This document shows, one piece after another, positions 37,279-45,914 of a DNA stretch of 64,000 nt. A program made the position numbers and the translations under genes. The stretch's first letter is position 1; each line of letters begins with the position of its first letter. A model generated the notes under the pieces. It saw only the letters and a program-made list of their open reading frames with translations, was not told the origin of the DNA and did no database searches. This stretch comes from a marine gamma proteobacterium HTCC2143. Lineage in GTDB: Bacteria > Pseudomonadota > Gammaproteobacteria > Pseudomonadales > Dasaniaceae. The stretch spans positions 62,001 through 126,000 of the forward strand of contig AAVT01000009.1 in assembly GCA_000169075.1 (NCBI GenBank). The letters are read 5' to 3'.

Positions 37279-38836
37279 CGCTATCTCTCCGGCCGTCTGT
37301 GGCTGGTGACAGTAAGCCCGGACCGGCACTATCGATAAAATAGTGGTTAGGCATTACGTTTTTTATGCAGTTTGTATCGATGAGCGTAGCGTTTTTTAGT
37401 GAGTAGAATTGCTGTATTAATTTCGGCATGCAACCAAGCCCCGACACATTATGATGCCCACCAGCAACAATAATATGCTGGCTTTGAGGCAGGCCCTCTT
37501 TTACCCGTTCCGCCCAATGTGGCGGTGTCGCAGGGTCGATGTCCCCCGATAGTAACAACACAGGCACTTCTGATTGAGGCGGATCGAAGTAGGCTCGGTC
37601 AGCAATACGGGAAGATATCATTTTGCAGGACCTATTAAACACCCCATTGTCGACAGCTGAGAGTAGCGAAAAATGAGCTTTTTGCTCAAAAGCTCGCTGG
37701 TGATGACGATATTGATTGTCTTCTGCGCAAAGTATATTGAATTGCATGACTTCACTGATACCGGGGTTAACACTGTCCAGCCCTAGGGCTTGCATGCTGT
37801 AGAGCATTGAAAAGTCGGCGTTTATGGCTCTATTAATGGCCAGTGGAATAATAGCTGTCAAATCTCTAACGTAAAGACTAAATCTCACCCAGCTCGAAAT
37901 CACGACATCATCGATATAGACCTGTCTGCTTTTCTCCGTTCGCGGATGTTTAAGCTCGATACGCTGCGGCTGCTTTTTAAGCGTTGTCAACAATGTCATC
38001 CACCGTGACTGCAAATCAGCGAAATTGGTTCGACACTGCGGTTGCTGGCGACAGTGTTCAAACACTTTTGCTAGAGACCGACTTGAATCTGCGATTACAT
38101 GGGTTGGTAGCTCGATAGCGACGGGTGCTACGCCATCAAGTACGGCGCGATTGATAGCGTTCGGATACTGGCGTAAATATTCAAGGATTACCCGGGTACC
38201 ATACGATGCCCCCCACATATTGATACTTTGGTACCCCAGAGCCAGGCGAACACGTTCCAAGTCTTTGACGGCGTAGGGTGTTGTGTAAAAAGATAAGTCA
38301 CTGTCATAGCCGTCGATGCATTGTTGCAGTTTCTCGTTGGCCAATAGAGCCGCTTCTAGCGGTGGCAATGACGCGGTTTTAAAGGGGTCAGAGTCGCAGT
38401 TCAATGGATTTGAAAATCCTGTTCCTCGCTGATCGACAAAAACGAAATCATGGTTTTTTAACAGCGACGAAAATTGTTGTCGGATCACTGAAGCGATGTC
38501 GGTGGATGCTTGCCCTGGTCCCCCGGCGAGAAAGAAGATGGGGGGTAATTGACTGTCTTCGATAGCGGGCACACGCATAATATTTAAAACAATTTGTTTA
38601 CCTGCGGTTTGGTGGGGGTTCTCAGCGAGCTGCAGGGTGCCACATTCAGCGCCGTAAACACTGGGTTTGTCGTTTAGCCGGGGGCAATCAGTGAAAATGA
38701 CGTTCTGTTTGTCGATACCAGTCGTGGATAGGTCGGTCACCATGGTTTGAGCAAAGCTGGTAGTATTGATCAGCCAAAAGACGAGTGCGGCGACGACCAT
38801 TGCCAGGGGTCTGTGTGGTGAATGCATCCTAACCAT
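37271..38836 (-). CDS. Exported S33-type alpha/beta-hydrolase (tripeptidyl aminopeptidase-like)
   Basis: About 521 residues. ATG 38836 has GGAA six bases upstream and gives a signal peptide (HRPLAMVVAALVFWLINTTS then FAQ). FLAGGPGQAS is the oxyanion loop, GASYGTR the nucleophile elbow and LLLSGDIDPATPP the acid. GGHHNVSGLGC carries the catalytic His and a TAP-like C-terminal end with paired Cys. The family removes short peptides or single residues from peptide N-termini. Its last eight bases overlap the start of the ABC ATPase gene, so it heads a hydrolase-ABC-M16 operon. Confidence 0.86.
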   Translation of the reverse strand: MVRMHSPHRPLAMVVAALVFWLINTTSFAQTMVTDLSTTGIDKQNVIFTDCPRLNDKPSVYGAECGTLQLAENPHQTAGKQIVLNIMRVPAIEDSQLPPIFFLAGGPGQASTDIASVIRQQFSSLLKNHDFVFVDQRGTGFSNPLNCDSDPFKTASLPPLEAALLANEKLQQCIDGYDSDLSFYTTPYAVKDLERVRLALGYQSINMWGASYGTRVILEYLRQYPNAINRAVLDGVAPVAIELPTHVIADSSRSLAKVFEHCRQQPQCRTNFADLQSRWMTLLTTLKKQPQRIELKHPRTEKSRQVYIDDVVISSWVRFSLYVRDLTAIIPLAINRAINADFSMLYSMQALGLDSVNPGISEVMQFNILCAEDNQYRHHQRAFEQKAHFSLLSAVDNGVFNRSCKMISSRIADRAYFDPPQSEVPVLLLSGDIDPATPPHWAERVKEGLPQSQHIIVAGGHHNVSGLGCMPKLIQQFYSLKNATLIDTNCIKNVMPNHYFIDSAGPGLLSPATDGRRDSGD

Positions 38837-39127
38837 GTAGCGTTCCGGTACAATTTCGACGGATGGGTGTCCGAATGATTGGGGAATAAGCAACTTCGGA
38901 CAATATCATGGTATTCGCCATTTCAACGTTGTGACCAACGTCTTAGCCGACATCAATGTTTGGCTGGGCGTGACTGCGCCGCGAGAAGCCCCCCAAAACC
39001 AATGTTTCGGGGGCGATAATAAGAAGATAAGGCGCAGTTTTGGCGAGCTGCTGCATAGCGCTGGCTCTTTTAGGCTTTACCGGAGCTTATTCGCTGCACA
39101 TTACGGCGCTCCTATCCCCGTCTGTAG

Positions 39128-39562
39128 TTACGAACTCACAAGTCCAACGATGTCTGCCGGGGTTAAGTCGAGAGCTTCAACTACCATGTTGAAGAAATTG
39201 ACTTCTTGCGCCGACACTTGGCCGTCGGCGCCAAACACGTCGATTAGTGCTTGAACAATGGAGCGATTCTGATCGGGGTCAAGCTGCGAGCCAACCCGCT
39301 CAAGATACTTACTAATTGGTGCGGTTTCGAACAATTCCGACGCCGCTGCTACTCTAATGTCGGCTGAGCTAATTTCTTCTCCGAGTAATGTTAACAAAAT
39401 ACCTTGTACCGTCTCGACTTCGCTATTATTGGTAACCAAGTCTGCACGTGTCGCCCTGGAAAGAGTCATCAGTAGCATTTCTTTGTAAAGCTCACGCTTT
39501 TCTTCCGGGTTGTTGGTGCCACCGAAAAATTTCTTGATATGAGCCAGCTTAGTAATAGACAT
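39128..39562 (-). CDS. TerB-like domain protein
   Basis: A 144-residue all-helical protein. The C-terminal part, IVQALIDVFGADGQVSAQEVNFFNMVVEALDL, is the repeated Asp/Glu-containing TerB-type helix pair. A first, weaker copy begins LYKEMLLMTLSRATRADL. TerB-like domains occur in many stress and membrane-complex contexts, and tellurite resistance should not be assumed. A coiled-coil membrane protein gene lies upstream on the same strand, 87 bases away. Confidence 0.75.
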   Translation of the reverse strand: MSITKLAHIKKFFGGTNNPEEKRELYKEMLLMTLSRATRADLVTNNSEVETVQGILLTLLGEEISSADIRVAAASELFETAPISKYLERVGSQLDPDQNRSIVQALIDVFGADGQVSAQEVNFFNMVVEALDLTPADIVGLVSS

Positions 39563-39649
39563 GATCTTCCCTTTGATTATTTAATTATCAGTCGTTGAGT
39601 ATATGCTTTTGCGAGGTTTGGCTTCAAGCTAGGAGTCAATTTCACCGCA

Positions 39650-40405
39650 TTACAGGCGAGGGTTATTCTGGTCGCTCGCTTGCCGGAGTTCAGTATAATC
39701 AATCATGATGCGATAGAGCAATCCGTGAGCGCTTGCTGTTATGGCATCAGCGATCATGAGATCGGGGTCACAGGCTTTTGCGGCTTCGAGTATCCTGTTG
39801 TACTGGCGCATAAAATTTTGGGTATGGTTCGTTCTAATCTCAGTGCCATAAAAGAGCTCCATCATATCTTGCTCGCCGGCGGCATTGATGAACAAGAAAC
39901 GCCGAGTAAATACTTCCGGGTCGCCGCGGACCTGTTCTACCCATAGTTCAGCGATGCCGTCGCTATCAACTAAACCGGCACCCTGTCCTCCTTGGCTGGA
40001 GATAAATAACATGCCAAGGACACCCCCCATAGACTCTCTCACCATCTGGTAAATGCGCATAAATGTCTGCTGTTGAGTGTGCAGTGCGCTGGCTTGGATG
40101 CTAGTAGCCTGCAATGCCGCATTATTGGCACTTTTTTGCATCTCGGTGTGTTGTTGCTGAATGACCGCGGTATTTTTAGCCAGCTCCTTTTGTTGCAAAA
40201 AATAGCCAACCACCAACCACAGGAAGGCTAAAGGGGCAAATGCGCCTTCGAGAAAACTGCCAAGTGATTCAAGTGGCTGCGAAAAGAACTGATCCCAGCC
40301 GATAACAATGCCTAAATAGAAAAGGCCAAAACCAAGCCAGAACGTGGTGATTGACATCGCTAAAAATAGGCGCCAGTCTAATTGTCTGATTATTTTCAAT
40401 ATCAC
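39650..40405 (-). CDS. Hypothetical membrane protein with coiled coil
   Basis: About 251 residues. Two hydrophobic spans (WRLFLAMSITTFWLGFGLFY and FAPLAFLWLVVGYFL) are followed by a Gln/Ala/Ser-rich helical stretch (ELAKNTAVIQQQHTEMQKSA). This is a likely coiled coil, followed by a globular part. I prefer GTG 40405 (AGG seven bases upstream) over the GTG at 40444. No family is recognised with certainty. The topology, a small membrane anchor plus coiled coil, resembles proteins that organise membrane complexes. It may be linked to the TerB-like gene downstream. Confidence 0.6.
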   Translation of the reverse strand: MILKIIRQLDWRLFLAMSITTFWLGFGLFYLGIVIGWDQFFSQPLESLGSFLEGAFAPLAFLWLVVGYFLQQKELAKNTAVIQQQHTEMQKSANNAALQATSIQASALHTQQQTFMRIYQMVRESMGGVLGMLFISSQGGQGAGLVDSDGIAELWVEQVRGDPEVFTRRFLFINAAGEQDMMELFYGTEIRTNHTQNFMRQYNRILEAAKACDPDLMIADAITASAHGLLYRIMIDYTELRQASDQNNPRL

Positions 40406-40710
40406 GATGTGGCCTAGTAAGGGGATTTGACGTGTTGTTGGCACTAGACAGGTAGCGAAAACCTACCTGCCAAACAATCCTACTTGCGTGATAAGCAACG
40501 TGTCAAGCAGCATGTCTGGCGGTAACCAGCAGATACCTTTCTGGCGAATCTGTGGCTTTAAAGCTAGGGCGCTTTGGCGTCGACATCCCGCTTACCTGTA
40601 GTATCATAAACGCTCGAAACCGAGCACGTCATTACGAATCGTCCTAAACCGTCGTCCGAGTTCGCGGTCTTATAGCTTGGTTAAAGCAGTCGCTTTTAAA
40701 TGGATACATT

Positions 40711-41712
40711 ATGAAGACTAATAGTCAGTCGTTTATCGGCTACCCGATTTGGGTAGACAAGTTGATGCTGCCTTTTCGTTATGGAAGTCTGGTCACGGGG
40801 GCACTGATTTTTGTCGTTATTTGGAGCTTGCTTGGTCTGGTTGGCGGGGAAGTCAGCTTTTTATTACGATCGTTTTTTAGCGGTATGTGCGCTTATCTGG
40901 TTCCTGTTTTTTCGGCGATCATTGCTAAAACAGGTGCGGCCTATGACGAAGTTGTGCCACTGTTGCAAGGTTATAATAAAGAGGAAAAAATCGCCCGCCA
41001 TCAGTTCACGCACCGCAGCGGCAAGTGGTTTTTTGGCGCAATATTAGTGGCGCTAATTTTGACTGGAGCTCACCTGGTTGCGCTAGAGCTATCTTATAGT
41101 CGCAGCGTGATGGCGCTATTTAGTAACGGCCAAAGTGCCGCTAAAATTGGCACTCTACTAGTTTGGGTACTGATGGTGACGACAAATATTGCGTTGATGG
41201 AAAATGCTTTGTTGCTAGCAAAATTGGGTCGGCGGATAAAAATCAATTTACTGACAAGTTCTCATCATGCCGCTATTTCGGGTGTTGCCATCTTATCGAC
41301 GTTATCGATCATCGGGGCACAATCATTATTTGTTTTATTAATGCTTGATGCAGAAGCCAATTGGATTTCGTTTATTCCAGGTATTGTACTAATCTCGGTA
41401 CCTATGTTTTTCCTATTCCTTATCCCAGTATTACCTTTATACCATCGTATGCGCGATGCGAAAACCAAAGAGCTATTGGCTATCGATGCACAAATACTTG
41501 TTCTCCGTCCAAATTCTGACAGTGCGTTGGAAGATTTGACCAGTATGAGTAACCTTAATCAGTTGTTATTGTATCGGAGGGAGATTCGCCAACTTTCTGA
41601 GTGGCCATTTGATGTCCCCGCATTAACCCGGTTGGCTTTTTACTTGGTCTTGCCACCATTAACATGGGTGGCGGCGGCATTAATAGAAAATGTGGTCAAT
41701 ACCCTTATTTAG
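40711..41712 (+). CDS. Hypothetical polytopic membrane protein
   Basis: A 333-residue protein with about seven hydrophobic spans grouped in two blocks: residues 25-80 and 105-245, then a C-terminal span at 305-330. Between them is a cytoplasmic stretch containing LLLYRREIRQLSEWPFDVPA, where the RREI and SEWPFD pattern recurs in unnamed proteobacterial membrane proteins. I cannot assign a function. No obvious Shine-Dalgarno precedes the ATG. It is divergent from the coiled-coil membrane protein gene. Confidence 0.7.
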   Translation: MKTNSQSFIGYPIWVDKLMLPFRYGSLVTGALIFVVIWSLLGLVGGEVSFLLRSFFSGMCAYLVPVFSAIIAKTGAAYDEVVPLLQGYNKEEKIARHQFTHRSGKWFFGAILVALILTGAHLVALELSYSRSVMALFSNGQSAAKIGTLLVWVLMVTTNIALMENALLLAKLGRRIKINLLTSSHHAAISGVAILSTLSIIGAQSLFVLLMLDAEANWISFIPGIVLISVPMFFLFLIPVLPLYHRMRDAKTKELLAIDAQILVLRPNSDSALEDLTSMSNLNQLLLYRREIRQLSEWPFDVPALTRLAFYLVLPPLTWVAAALIENVVNTLI

Positions 41713-41766
41713 GGCTGTCTGTGCCATCGCTGTTAGCTCGCTTTATATCGCCGTATTTTGGATAAT

Positions 41767-43326
41767 TTATTTTTTGCTGGCCGCTCGTTGGCGTCGATAA
41801 TTGGTCAGCTCTCCGTTGGCCAATCGTTGACGATAGCTATTAAGCTCACGTTTAACCACCGGGGCGAGAATATAAAGTCCCAGAATATTCGGTACACAGA
41901 TGACAAACACCAGTGCGTCCGAAAAATCCAGCACTGCATTCAACTGAATCATACAGCCCAGTGCGACAAAGACGCAGAAAACCAGTTTAAAGCCCATATC
42001 TGCCAGTCGACTTTCACCCACTAAATAAGTCCAGCCTTTGAGACCGTAATACGACCAGGAGATCATTGTCGAAAATGCGAATAAAATACCGGCAATTGCA
42101 ATCGTGTAGGGAGACCATGAAAGATTGCGTTCGAAGGCCGACGATGTCATCTCTATCCCATTGAGTCCCTCTGAAAAACCGGGCTCATAGTAAAAAGTGG
42201 TGACAATGACTAATGCAGTCAATGTACTAATCACGACTGTGTCGATAAAGGGCTCTAACACCGAGACATAGCCTTCGGTAATAGGTTCATTGGTACGCAC
42301 GGCTGAGTGCGCGATGGATGCGGAGCCTATACCGGCTTCATTGGAGAATACAGCGCGCTGAAATCCGACAATCATTACCCCGACAGCGCCACCACTCATG
42401 CCATCGGGGCTAAATGCGCCATCGATAATAGCGTTGATGGCAAAGGGTATGGCCTCATAATTCATAGCGATGATGACCAGCGCGCATGCACAATAAAAAA
42501 ATGCCATAAACGGCACAATTTTTTCGGTGACTCTGGCAATACTTTTAATACCACCGACGATGACGGTTGCTACCAACAGAGCGAGTAGGGAGCCAAATAA
42601 CCAGCCTTTGTCTGCGAGCCAGCTATGGTCTGCGCCGCCGGTGACATTAACAAACTGGACATAGGCCTGGTTAGACTGGAACATATTGCCTATCCCCATG
42701 CAGCCGATGACGATACCTATCGCATAAAAGCGGCCGATGAATTTACCGATCCCGGGCCATCCCTTTTCCGTCAGTCCCTTCTCCAAATAATACATTGGAC
42801 CGCCTGACACCGATCCATCAACGTTCTCACGGCGGTACATGGTTGCTAGCGAACATTCAACAAACTTGGTCGACATGCCTAATATTCCTGCGACGATCAT
42901 CCAAAAAGTCGCCCCCGGGCCGCCGATAGAAATGGCGATCGCTACACCACCAATATTACCGATACCCACGGTGCCGGAAACAGCGGTTGCTAAGGCTTGA
43001 AAATGACTAACTTCGCCGCGATCTTTAGGAGAATCATAGTCACCGCGAATGAGTTCGAGTGCATGTTTAAAACCGCTTAAGTTAATAAAGCCAAAATAAA
43101 AGGTTGAGAATATTGCGCCGGCTACCAGCCACAACACAACTAAGGGGAAATCCGCCCCAAATAGAGGGATTTTGAAAAATATCACCGCTGAGATAATCGT
43201 GGTCAGCGGCTGTACCGCTGTATTAATCACTTCATCGATACCCACTGAAGCGGATAAAGTGGTGGAACTTCCTATAAACATGAGTAAAAAGAGGCAGTTC
43301 ACCAGCTGTTTTATTGTTACCGTCAT
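41767..43326 (-). CDS. Sodium:alanine/glycine symporter (AGCS family)
   Basis: About 519 residues with some eleven spans. AGCS signatures are GEVSHFQALATAVSGTVGIGNIGG, GPGATFWMIVAGILGMSTKF, GGPMYYLEKGL and the late FSNEAGIGSASIAHSA. An N-terminal signal-like stretch (LVNCLFLLMFIGSSTTLSA) precedes the first conserved span. It imports alanine or glycine with Na+. I start at ATG 43326, which has GGAAA upstream, rather than the TTG four codons earlier. It is divergent from a YtcJ-like amidohydrolase gene. Confidence 0.92.
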   Translation of the reverse strand: MTVTIKQLVNCLFLLMFIGSSTTLSASVGIDEVINTAVQPLTTIISAVIFFKIPLFGADFPLVVLWLVAGAIFSTFYFGFINLSGFKHALELIRGDYDSPKDRGEVSHFQALATAVSGTVGIGNIGGVAIAISIGGPGATFWMIVAGILGMSTKFVECSLATMYRRENVDGSVSGGPMYYLEKGLTEKGWPGIGKFIGRFYAIGIVIGCMGIGNMFQSNQAYVQFVNVTGGADHSWLADKGWLFGSLLALLVATVIVGGIKSIARVTEKIVPFMAFFYCACALVIIAMNYEAIPFAINAIIDGAFSPDGMSGGAVGVMIVGFQRAVFSNEAGIGSASIAHSAVRTNEPITEGYVSVLEPFIDTVVISTLTALVIVTTFYYEPGFSEGLNGIEMTSSAFERNLSWSPYTIAIAGILFAFSTMISWSYYGLKGWTYLVGESRLADMGFKLVFCVFVALGCMIQLNAVLDFSDALVFVICVPNILGLYILAPVVKRELNSYRQRLANGELTNYRRQRAASKK

Positions 43327-43456
43327 GGGGATTTCCAATTTGGAGGTTCTGACAAAAGCGAATGAAACTGAGTAGCGTTATTAATAACAGCTGCAGACGA
43401 TGCTAAGAGACGATAATATACAGAAACGGACTACTATAATCTAACTGGAATAATAA

Positions 43457-45184
43457 ATGAAAAACCGTCGGATCGTCACAGTTCTCCTAACTGCCTTAGC
43501 GATGACACTCAGTGCCTGTGACCAGCCTGTCACCCAAAAGGAGGAAGCGGGTGCAATAACGGCAGTGATGCCAACCACTCTTTTTGTTAATGCTGACATT
43601 ATCACTGTTGACGATAGCAGGCCTGCGGCTCAAGCGCTGGCGATTCGTAATGGCCGGGTGCTGGCTGTAGGCTCTCGCCAGGAGGTTGAAGCAGCTGCGG
43701 GTCAGGGGGCAGAAGTCAGGGATATGCAGGGTAAAACAATCGTTCCGGGCCTCATTGATGCTCATGGCCACATTAGCTTGACCGCTCTGAGCAATGGCTT
43801 TGCCAACGTTCAACCTCTACCCGCAGGGCCCATAAGCAGTATTGCTCAGTTGCAAGAAGTCATGAAGAGTTGGGATCAGGCTAACCCTGAAGCAACTTGG
43901 CTAATGGGTTGGGGTTATGATGATTCTCTCATGGCTGAGGGTAGGCATCCTTCTCGGTATGATCTGGACGCGATCTCGACTGAAAAACCGATCATGCTAA
44001 CCCATGTCTCTGGACATCTTATGGCATGTAATTCGAAGTGTCTGGAGCTGGCTGGAATTACGGCTGAGTCTGAAGACCCTCCCGGAGGCGTATACCAACG
44101 GGTTGGTGATAGCCAAACGCCAAACGGTGTACTGGAAGAAAGCGCAATCTATAAAGTCTTTGGGTTATTGCCGGCGGCGACCCAAGCTCAGCGCCTAGCA
44201 CTGTTAGAGCAGGCGCAGGCTTATTACGCCAGTCATGGTATTACTACGGTACAAGATGGGGCGTCTCAATTAAGTAATATCGCTGATTTACAAACCTTAG
44301 CGGCGAACAAAAAATTGTTTCTTGACGTCGTGGGTTTCCGTGTTTTATCGAAGGGCGAGTCGATAGGCGAAGCATTTACAGTGTCGAGTGATTATCAAGA
44401 TCACTATCGGGTCGGTGGTATCAAGTTAGTGCTAGATGGATCACCTCAGGGCAAAACTGCATGGTTAACCGAACCCTATGCGCACCCTCCGCACGGCCAA
44501 GGTGAGGACTATAAGGGTTATCCGCGACTCGATGATACGGAAGTTAATGAGTTTATCAGTGAGTCGTTTTCTCGTGGATTTCCGGTGCTGGCACATGCCA
44601 ATGGTGATGCAGCTGCCGACCAACTAGTTAATGCGGTGACGTTGGCAAACGAAGCCTTAGGCGCGGCCGATCGACGTCCGGTTATGATACATGCCCAAAC
44701 GGTTAGAGAAGATCAGATCGATCAAATGCAGGCGCTGGGTATTGTGCCGTCCTATTTTGTTGCACATACATTTTACTGGGGAGATTGGCACAGGGACTCT
44801 GTTTTTGGGGCAGAACGAGCGTCGAGAATTAGTCCGCTTCAGTCGACGGTAAAACGAAATATGCCGTATACGACCCACAACGACACCCCCATTGTTCCTC
44901 CAGATATGATGCGTCTATTGTGGTCGGGCGTAAACCGAGTTACCCGCAGCGGCAAAATACTGGGCTCAGATCAGCGAATCACGCCGTTGGAAGCGTTAAA
45001 GTCAATGACGATTAATGCGGCCTACCAATTCTTCGAAGAAAACGACAAGGGTTCGATCGAAGTGGGTAAGTTGGCTGACTTGACGGTTCTTTCCGCTAAC
45101 CCATTGAAGGTTGATGCGATGACGATAAAAGATATTCGCATAGAAGAAACGATCAAAGAAGGCAAAACAGTCTATTTTCGGTAA
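43457..45184 (+). CDS. YtcJ-like amidohydrolase, predicted lipoprotein
   Basis: A 575-residue amidohydrolase-3 family enzyme. Its signal peptide ends in lipobox LSAC (Cys21), so it is probably anchored to a membrane facing the periplasm. IVPGLIDAHGHI (H103, H105) binds metal. GGIKLVLDGSPQGKTAW, VLAHANGDAAADQ and MIHAQTV are the internal family motifs, and the C-terminal IEVGKLADLTVLS closes the fold. Substrate unknown; the group is named after a putative formamidase/hydrolase. A sodium:amino acid symporter gene lies opposite, so periplasmic release of an amino compound followed by uptake is a reasonable guess. Confidence 0.85.
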   Translation: MKNRRIVTVLLTALAMTLSACDQPVTQKEEAGAITAVMPTTLFVNADIITVDDSRPAAQALAIRNGRVLAVGSRQEVEAAAGQGAEVRDMQGKTIVPGLIDAHGHISLTALSNGFANVQPLPAGPISSIAQLQEVMKSWDQANPEATWLMGWGYDDSLMAEGRHPSRYDLDAISTEKPIMLTHVSGHLMACNSKCLELAGITAESEDPPGGVYQRVGDSQTPNGVLEESAIYKVFGLLPAATQAQRLALLEQAQAYYASHGITTVQDGASQLSNIADLQTLAANKKLFLDVVGFRVLSKGESIGEAFTVSSDYQDHYRVGGIKLVLDGSPQGKTAWLTEPYAHPPHGQGEDYKGYPRLDDTEVNEFISESFSRGFPVLAHANGDAAADQLVNAVTLANEALGAADRRPVMIHAQTVREDQIDQMQALGIVPSYFVAHTFYWGDWHRDSVFGAERASRISPLQSTVKRNMPYTTHNDTPIVPPDMMRLLWSGVNRVTRSGKILGSDQRITPLEALKSMTINAAYQFFEENDKGSIEVGKLADLTVLSANPLKVDAMTIKDIRIEETIKEGKTVYFR

Positions 45185-45262
45185 ACTCTAGTTTGGCGTT
45201 TAATGGTCAGTGTCATAGTTTTGATCTATCGCCGTCATAGTTATTTAATGAGCGGTGATTCA

Positions 45263-45289
45263 TTGACATTAAAGCCGGTCAGATATTGA
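45263..45289 (+). promoter_or_regulatory. Candidate promoter of the rubrerythrin cluster
   Basis: A perfect -35 box TTGACA (45263-45268) is followed 15 bases later by TATTGA (45284-45289), about 80 bases before the rubrerythrin start. The spacing is slightly short for sigma-70. Confidence 0.4.
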
Positions 45290-45367
45290 ATAGGGAGAGA
45301 GTGGTAGTAATGGCAGTAGCGTATGTCCGGTGCCAGTCTTTCCCGTCTAAAATTGAAGGAGAAAATT

Positions 45368-45799
45368 ATGTCTTTGAAAGGTACAAAAACAGAACAGAAT
45401 TTGAAAGATGCATTTGCTGGTGAGTCTCAGGCTAATCGTCGTTATCTTTATTTTGCCAATATGGCGGACATTGAAGGTGCTCCAGAAGTAGCCAATGTTT
45501 TTCGTAACACGGCGGAAGGTGAAACAGGCCATGCCCATGGGCATATGGATCATCTCATTGCAGGCGGTTGCGGCGAGCCTGGCACAGGTATGCCAGCGGG
45601 CGATTCCGGTCAGGCACTCGAAGCAGCGATAGCCGGTGAAACTCACGAGTATACTGATATGTATCCCGGTATGGCGAAAGCGGCTCGCGAAGAAGGTTTT
45701 GATGAAATCGCAGATTGGTTTGAAACCTTAGGTAAGGCTGAACGAAGCCATGCCAATAAGTTCACCAAAACTTTGGAAGCGTATAAAGCCGAAGCCTGA
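45368..45799 (+). CDS. Rubrerythrin, ferritin-like domain only
   Basis: A 143-residue diiron protein. The four-helix ligands are visible: E19 in [11 protein letters not shown]52 and H55 in [10 protein letters not shown], the [11 protein letters not shown] helix, and a final ExxH in [10 protein letters not shown]. It has no rubredoxin domain, so it needs an outside electron donor. It reduces hydrogen peroxide or organic peroxides to water. AAGGAG before ATG 45368 fixes the start; the frame extends to 45323 without similarity. An Fe-S protein and a DUF3501 protein follow. Confidence 0.92.
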   Translation: MSLKGTKTEQNLKDAFAGESQANRRYLYFANMADIEGAPEVANVFRNTAEGETGHAHGHMDHLIAGGCGEPGTGMPAGDSGQALEAAIAGETHEYTDMYPGMAKAAREEGFDEIADWFETLGKAERSHANKFTKTLEAYKAEA

Positions 45800-45827
45800 T
45801 CATTAACGTACACCGTTATAGTTCAGC

Positions 45828-45852
45828 CAGTACCGGACCTGTGCCGGTACTG
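45828..45852 (+). terminator. Hairpin between rubrerythrin and Fe-S protein genes
   Basis: Nine-base perfect arms CAGTACCGG and CCGGTACTG around a 7-base loop, 28 bases after the rubrerythrin stop and 62 before the next start. There is no T-run. It may be a partial terminator or an mRNA-stabilising stem that sets a higher rubrerythrin level. Confidence 0.5.
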
Positions 45853-45914
45853 AATTCCTACGTACATCGTTAACAGTGACACTCAATAGTCAATAGATAA
45901 GCAGGAAATCGTCT

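Noticed and set aside
38931-39254. Plus-strand frame opening TNVLADINVWLG, reminiscent of a PIN-domain toxin start
   Set aside because: After the first dozen residues there is no PIN-like sequence, no antitoxin gene is adjacent, and the frame runs antisense into the TerB-like gene.
39128-39562. Tellurite resistance locus
   Set aside because: Only a TerB-like domain is present. No terC, terD or terZ relatives are nearby, and the domain is widespread in other contexts.
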